Assembly: GCF_020782245.1 (NCBI RefSeq)
Contig: NZ_JAJGNP010000007.1
Span: 111,608 to 175,607 of the forward strand
Origin: Sphingobium soli
Lineage (GTDB): Bacteria; Pseudomonadota; Alphaproteobacteria; Sphingomonadales; Sphingomonadaceae
Direction of reading: 5' to 3'
DNA length: 64,000 nt
Positions within the stretch are counted from its first letter, which is position 1. Each line of letters starts with the position of its first letter. Under the pieces are notes generated by a model. That model was not told the origin of the DNA, did not search any database, and saw only the letters and a program-made list of their open reading frames with translations. Below are positions 59,991 through 64,000 of the stretch, piece after piece. The position numbers were made by a program, and so were the translations under genes.

Positions 59991-61268
59991 ATGGCTCTCT
60001 TTACATTCAAGCTGCCGGATATCGGCGAAGGCATTTCCGAGGCCGAGATCGTCGGCTGGCACGTCAAGGTGGGCGATCGGGTCGAGGAGGATCAGCCGAT
60101 CGCCGACATGATGACCGACAAGGCGACGGTCGAAATGGAAAGCCCGGTTGCGGGCACAGTCGTGCGACTGGCCGGCGAGCCGGGCGATCAGGTGCCGATC
60201 GGGTCGATGCTTGTCGAAATCGAGGTAGAGGGCGAAGTCGCTGCTGCGCCGCCGCCGAGCGAAGAGACGATCGAAGCGGAAACGCCGGGCGAAGCCATGG
60301 TGGAGGAGGCCGCTGCGCCATCAGCGCCGCCCACGCCGACCCCTGAATCCGACGCTGCGCCGACGTCTGCGCCCGCGCAACAGCCAGTCGCGGCCGCTGT
60401 AAAGGACCAGCCGATTCTCGCTTCGCCCGCGGTCCGAGCCAGGGCGAAGGAGTTGGGTATCGACTTGGGCCAAGTGAAGCCCAGCGGTGATCATATCCGC
60501 CATGCCGACCTGGACGCCTATTTGCTCTATGGGGCGGGGCAGGGTTACGCGCCCGCCGGACGGTCGGCACGGCGTGCGGACGAAGAGGTCAAGGTGATCG
60601 GCATGCGCCGCCGGATCGCGGAGAATATGGCCGCGTCAAAGCGTCACATTCCGCATTTCACCTATGTCGAGGAAATCGACGTGACTGCATTGGAGGAGTT
60701 GCGCGAACAGCTTAACGCTGGTCGCGGCGAACGGCCGAAATTGACGATGCTGCCGTTGCTGATCGTTGCGATCTGCAAGGCGATCCCGGATTTCCCGATG
60801 CTCAATGCCCGCTATGACGATGAGGCAGGCGTGGTGACGCGCCATGGGTCGGTGCATCTGGGCATGGCGACGCAAACCGATGCCGGACTGATGGTGCCGG
60901 TGATCCGCGACGCGCAGGATCGCAACGTCTGGCAACTGGCGTCCGAAATCCGCCGGCTGGCAGAGGCGGCGCGCAGCGGCAAGGCCAAGTCTGAAGAACT
61001 GAGTGGATCGACGCTGACGCTGACGTCGCTCGGGCCGCTCGGCGGCGTGGCGACTACGCCGGTCATCAACCGGCCCGAAGTCGCGATCATCGGGCCCAAT
61101 CGCATAGTTGAACGCCCGGTGTTCCGGGGCAAGGAGGTCGTCGCGGCAAAGCTGATGAATCTGTCAATCAGCTGCGACCATCGCGTGGTCGATGGCTGGG
61201 ACGCGGCGAGCTTCGTGCAGGCGGTGCGCAAATTGCTTGAAGCGCCGGCGTTCCTGTTCGTCGATTGA
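59991..61268 (+). CDS. Dihydrolipoyl acyltransferase E2 of the branched-chain complex
   Basis: This 425-residue E2 has one lipoyl domain with MTDKATVEM as the lipoate lysine site (about residue 43), a proline/alanine-rich linker, a subunit-binding domain with ASPAVRARAKELGIDLGQVKPSG (abridged), and an acyltransferase domain ending with the catalytic CDHRVVDGWDAASF. It starts four bases after the E1beta stop. It completes E1alpha-E1beta-E2; E3 must come from elsewhere. Confidence 0.94.
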   Translation: MALFTFKLPDIGEGISEAEIVGWHVKVGDRVEEDQPIADMMTDKATVEMESPVAGTVVRLAGEPGDQVPIGSMLVEIEVEGEVAAAPPPSEETIEAETPGEAMVEEAAAPSAPPTPTPESDAAPTSAPAQQPVAAAVKDQPILASPAVRARAKELGIDLGQVKPSGDHIRHADLDAYLLYGAGQGYAPAGRSARRADEEVKVIGMRRRIAENMAASKRHIPHFTYVEEIDVTALEELREQLNAGRGERPKLTMLPLLIVAICKAIPDFPMLNARYDDEAGVVTRHGSVHLGMATQTDAGLMVPVIRDAQDRNVWQLASEIRRLAEAARSGKAKSEELSGSTLTLTSLGPLGGVATTPVINRPEVAIIGPNRIVERPVFRGKEVVAAKLMNLSISCDHRVVDGWDAASFVQAVRKLLEAPAFLFVD

Positions 61269-61283
61269 TCAACGGGAGGGCGT

Positions 61284-62030
61284 TTATTTGGTCATCACGA
61301 CGACCGCGCCCTCTCGCACGTCCGGTTTGAAGATCATGCGGGCGGCACGGGCGAGCATCTTCCAGCGGCGCTTGCTGAACCATCGGCCCGAATAGTCGCG
61401 CGGCTGGTAGAAGGTGCTGTAGAGGAGGGACGGCATCGGCAGGACGCGAAAGCCTGTGAAGCCTGCATCCCGGCCACGCGCCATGATGAGATGGGGTGGC
61501 ATGTCGCGTTCGTTGACGCCGAACCGCGCCATCGCCGCAATCGATTCCGCCGACTGGCTGTGGCCTTCGCCGGGTTCGTGGGTGATGAGAATGCCGCCCG
61601 GCTTCAGCGCGCGCCAGGCCGCATGGATGGCGAGCGCCTCATCCTCCGCATGATGCAGCGAGTCGAAAAAAATCGCCGCGTCATATTGCGCGCCCAACTC
61701 CATGTGCTCGAAATCCCCACACAGGAAGTCCGTGCGCGATCCGACATCGTTGATCCGCGCATTGTCTCGCGCCACGGCGATCATGTCGGGAGCGATGTCC
61801 TGCCCTGTCACTTGATAGCCCAAGCGCGCGTAGAAGATGCTGGTCCAGCCGCCCCCGCAGCCCAGATCCAGGATACGGGCGGGAGGCGGTGGCAAAAGGC
61901 GCATGATGAAGCCGATGGCGGCCAGATGAATGCCGCACTCCGGATCGGAAAAAGGCTTGTTGAGCGAATGGTTGACGCCCTGGGCGCCTAGATTGGCGAG
62001 GTAGGCGCGCTCGGCGTCTTTGGGCATCAT
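61284..62030 (-). CDS. Class I SAM-dependent methyltransferase
   Basis: This 248-residue protein has the SAM-binding motif LDLGCGGGWTSIFY, then VTGQDIAPDMIAVA with the acidic residue of the second strand, and IFFDSLHHAEDE after the third. Substrate unknown. It is convergent with the E2 gene and 61 bases from the next minus-strand gene, with which it may share a transcript. Confidence 0.85.
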   Translation of the reverse strand: MMPKDAERAYLANLGAQGVNHSLNKPFSDPECGIHLAAIGFIMRLLPPPPARILDLGCGGGWTSIFYARLGYQVTGQDIAPDMIAVARDNARINDVGSRTDFLCGDFEHMELGAQYDAAIFFDSLHHAEDEALAIHAAWRALKPGGILITHEPGEGHSQSAESIAAMARFGVNERDMPPHLIMARGRDAGFTGFRVLPMPSLLYSTFYQPRDYSGRWFSKRRWKMLARAARMIFKPDVREGAVVVMTK

Positions 62031-62091
62031 GGGGTCTCCGGTCGGCGCATCGCCCTAGGATAGCTGGCGATCGGCCTCAAGCCCCGGCGTG

Positions 62092-62571
62092 TTATCGCAG
62101 GGTGAGCCGATAACTGAGCCGGCCGGTTTGGCCGGGTGCCGCCTGCGCCAGTGGCCAGCGTATATGCGTGACATCGGCCGGGACGGCGCGGCGCACGCCG
62201 CCCAGAGGGGTTGGCAACCACAAGTCTTCAAGCCGTCCCCAATGCGCACCGCCATCGACCGAAATCTGCATCACCGGATCATCGAGGTCGGGTTCCGATC
62301 CATTCGGGACGGGGCGCGTGATGGCAACGTTGCGCAGCGGCGCTGGTCCGTCATTGCGCCAGTCGAGAATGACGATCAACTGGTCTCCGCGCATCGGCCT
62401 GTCGGCAGTGGCGATTATGCGGCGTGGGTGGCCATTGATGTCCGTGGCAACCCGCTCGACGAAGGTTTGGCTTGTCAGCCGCAGGGGCGGTTGCGCCGAA
62501 GCGGGAATCGCGAAGCCGGCCACGCCGGGGATCACCATGGGGATGATAAGCCGCAACGATATGATGTTCAT
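62092..62571 (-). CDS. Small exported protein of unknown function
   Basis: This 159-residue protein has a Sec signal peptide ending AIPASAQ and a mature part with the pattern LIVILDWRNDGPAPLRNVAITRPVP (abridged) and PVMQISVDGGAHWGRLEDL, which suggests a beta-sandwich of the DUF11/CARDB kind. The ATG at 62571 is chosen for the signal peptide; the open frame upstream runs into the AI-2E gene on the other strand. No function is recognised. Confidence 0.6.
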   Translation of the reverse strand: MNIISLRLIIPMVIPGVAGFAIPASAQPPLRLTSQTFVERVATDINGHPRRIIATADRPMRGDQLIVILDWRNDGPAPLRNVAITRPVPNGSEPDLDDPVMQISVDGGAHWGRLEDLWLPTPLGGVRRAVPADVTHIRWPLAQAAPGQTGRLSYRLTLR

Positions 62572-62713
62572 GCCCCGCCCCCCATTGCCGGCACCATCCA
62601 AGATAGCGTGCAGATGCAAAAAATTGGTTAAGTGACTGTTTTCCTTTCGCGCGCTCTTGGCTTTGCAAATTGACGCGGGGGAGCGGGCAGCGCACATCCA
62701 TTGTGTGGACGGC

Positions 62714-63883
62714 ATGAAAGAATCGAGCGTGACGGCGGCGGAACAACAGGAAATCAACCGGCGGCGCGATCGATTGCTGGCTTCGATCGCGCTGTCGACA
62801 GGGCTGGGCTTGATTCTGGCGCTGCCTTTCGCGTTACGCGCGGGGGCGGAATTTTTCCTGCCGCTGACGGCCGCCCTGGTCATAGCCATCGCCTTGGTGC
62901 CATTGCTGGAATGGATGGAGCGGCGCGGCCTGCCATCGGGCGTAGCGGCATTGCTGTCGGTGATCGGCTTTCTGCTGGTGGCCAATACCGCGCTGGTTCT
63001 GATCGTCGTGCCCGCCACGGATTGGTTCAGCGCGCTGCCGCAGCGCCTGCCGCAGATCCAGGCGAATTTGGCGCCGGTGATCGACCTTTATTCCAATCTC
63101 CAGCGCTTCGTCGATGAAACCCTCCAGATGCTGGCGACAGGCCCGGTCGCAGCGGCGCAGACGGCGGTTGTGGACGCGCCGCGATCACTGTTGCAATTTG
63201 CCGCGACGTCAGCGCCAGCGGCGATCATTCAGATGGTCTTCGCCTTGCTGATCATCTATTTTTTCCTGGCTGGGTGGACCCGGCTGCGGCGGCGGACGAT
63301 CAACAGCCGGGGCAGCTTCGACGGGGCAATGGCGGTGGCCCGCGTGATCCAGAACGTGGTCGATGCGACATCGGCCTATGTCATCACGATCGCCACCATC
63401 AATCTGTGCCTGGGCCTGGCGGTCGCGGTGGCGCTGTGGCTCATCGGCATGCCTTCGCCGCTGATGTGGGGTGGGATCATCGCCCTGTTGAACTTCGTAC
63501 CCTATTTCGGGCCGATGCTCGCGGCCGCGCTGCTGGCGCTGGGCGGATTGATGGTGTTCGACGATGTGTGGTTCGCGCTGCTTCCGGCAGCGCTGCAGAT
63601 CGCGTTTCACCTGGTCGAGGCCAATGTCGTCACGCCGATGCTGCTCGGGCGGCGATTGACCATGAACCCCTTGCTGATCCTGGTGTCGCTTACTTTTTGG
63701 GGATGGGTATGGGGAACGCCCGGCGCGTTGCTGGGGGTGCCATTGCTGATTATCTTGCAAACCGTCGTGGCGGCCGCCGGAACGCCCGATATCGCCGGTT
63801 TCCTGTTCGAGCAGGGGACGCTGACGGTGCCGCGCATGAAAGAAAATGCGGATAAAGAGGAAACAGATGTTACGGACGGTTGA
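62714..63883 (+). CDS. AI-2E family (YdiK/PerM-like) membrane protein
   Basis: This 389-residue protein has about seven to eight hydrophobic segments and the family pattern PLLEWMERRGLPSGVAALLSVIGF, with a soluble loop containing LPQRLPQIQANLAP, and the later FVPYFGPMLAAALLALGGL and PMLLGRRLTMNPLLILVSLTFWGWVWGTPGALLGVPLLIIL (both abridged). The start at 62714 (MKESSV) is preferred. The family includes TqsA (AI-2 export) and Na+/H+ antiporter-like members, so the substrate is not settled. Short divergent region to the small exported protein gene. Confidence 0.9.
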   Translation: MKESSVTAAEQQEINRRRDRLLASIALSTGLGLILALPFALRAGAEFFLPLTAALVIAIALVPLLEWMERRGLPSGVAALLSVIGFLLVANTALVLIVVPATDWFSALPQRLPQIQANLAPVIDLYSNLQRFVDETLQMLATGPVAAAQTAVVDAPRSLLQFAATSAPAAIIQMVFALLIIYFFLAGWTRLRRRTINSRGSFDGAMAVARVIQNVVDATSAYVITIATINLCLGLAVAVALWLIGMPSPLMWGGIIALLNFVPYFGPMLAAALLALGGLMVFDDVWFALLPAALQIAFHLVEANVVTPMLLGRRLTMNPLLILVSLTFWGWVWGTPGALLGVPLLIILQTVVAAAGTPDIAGFLFEQGTLTVPRMKENADKEETDVTDG

Positions 63884-63924
63884 CAGTATCTTCTGTCCCG
63901 CATAGACGGCCGCCCACACCGAAC

Positions 63925-64000
<76 letters not shown>

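Overview
The window reads as a chromosomal segment of a high-G+C alphaproteobacterium, most likely a sphingomonad (Sphingobium/Novosphingobium type). The reasons are the combination of TonB-dependent receptors with AraC regulators, the sphingomonad-style catabolic gene families, and alphaproteobacterial housekeeping gene orders such as MoxR-DUF58-BatA-DUF4175. Identifications come from reading translated sequence and motifs; no database search was run. About 0-33.4 kb is an accessory catabolic region and about 33.8-64 kb is core genome.

Accessory half. A minus-strand group (116-5146) encodes a sulfotransferase-family protein, a putidaredoxin-type [2Fe-2S] ferredoxin, an NTF2/SnoaL-like protein and two Rieske-oxygenase-type proteins, with a TetR gene lying inside the group on the other strand. 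The two oxygenase proteins have reciprocal losses: one keeps the Rieske CxH/CxxH ligands but has lost the iron-binding histidines, and the other keeps the N-D-H-H iron motif but has lost the Rieske ligands. They look like two halves of one split oxygenase. An AraC gene and a long plus-strand run (6298-16386) follow: SDR, VOC protein, phosphatase-like protein, DUF1214-like protein, NTF2-like protein, LLM flavin enzyme, APH-type kinase, second sulfotransferase, second SDR, second DUF1214-like protein and second VOC protein. Next come a TetR gene with a 21-bp palindrome at its start, an MFS/dehydrogenase/carboxymuconolactone-decarboxylase-like operon, a second MFS, two AraC + TonB-receptor pairs, an SDR, a P450cam-like cytochrome P450, a second 3-hydroxyisobutyrate-dehydrogenase-like gene and a more A+T-rich TetR gene.

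Together these suggest uptake (TonB receptors, MFS) and early oxidation (split Rieske pair, P450, LLM enzyme, SDRs) of a hydrophobic, perhaps terpenoid or steroid-like compound, with hydroxyl groups perhaps modified by sulfo or phospho transfer. No ring-cleavage dioxygenase, CoA ligase, thiolase or ferredoxin reductase is visible, so the pathway is incomplete here and the substrate is unknown.

Core half. A Sad-type succinate-semialdehyde dehydrogenase, RecO, LeuB, a hemerythrin-like protein, threonine dehydratase, MetZ, ApaG, a LysR regulator, phosphoglucomutase, small methyltransferase and nuclease genes, the MoxR/DUF58/BatA/DUF4175 cluster followed by DUF4159 and a TldE/TldD pair, tRNA-Pro(CGG), a RadC-like remnant domain, thymidylate synthase, the branched-chain 2-oxoacid dehydrogenase E1alpha-E1beta-E2 operon with a 27-bp tandem repeat at the E1beta start, an AI-2E-family membrane protein and tRNA-Asp(GTC) cut at the window edge. 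No CRISPR array, insertion sequence, integrase, rRNA or replication origin was seen.
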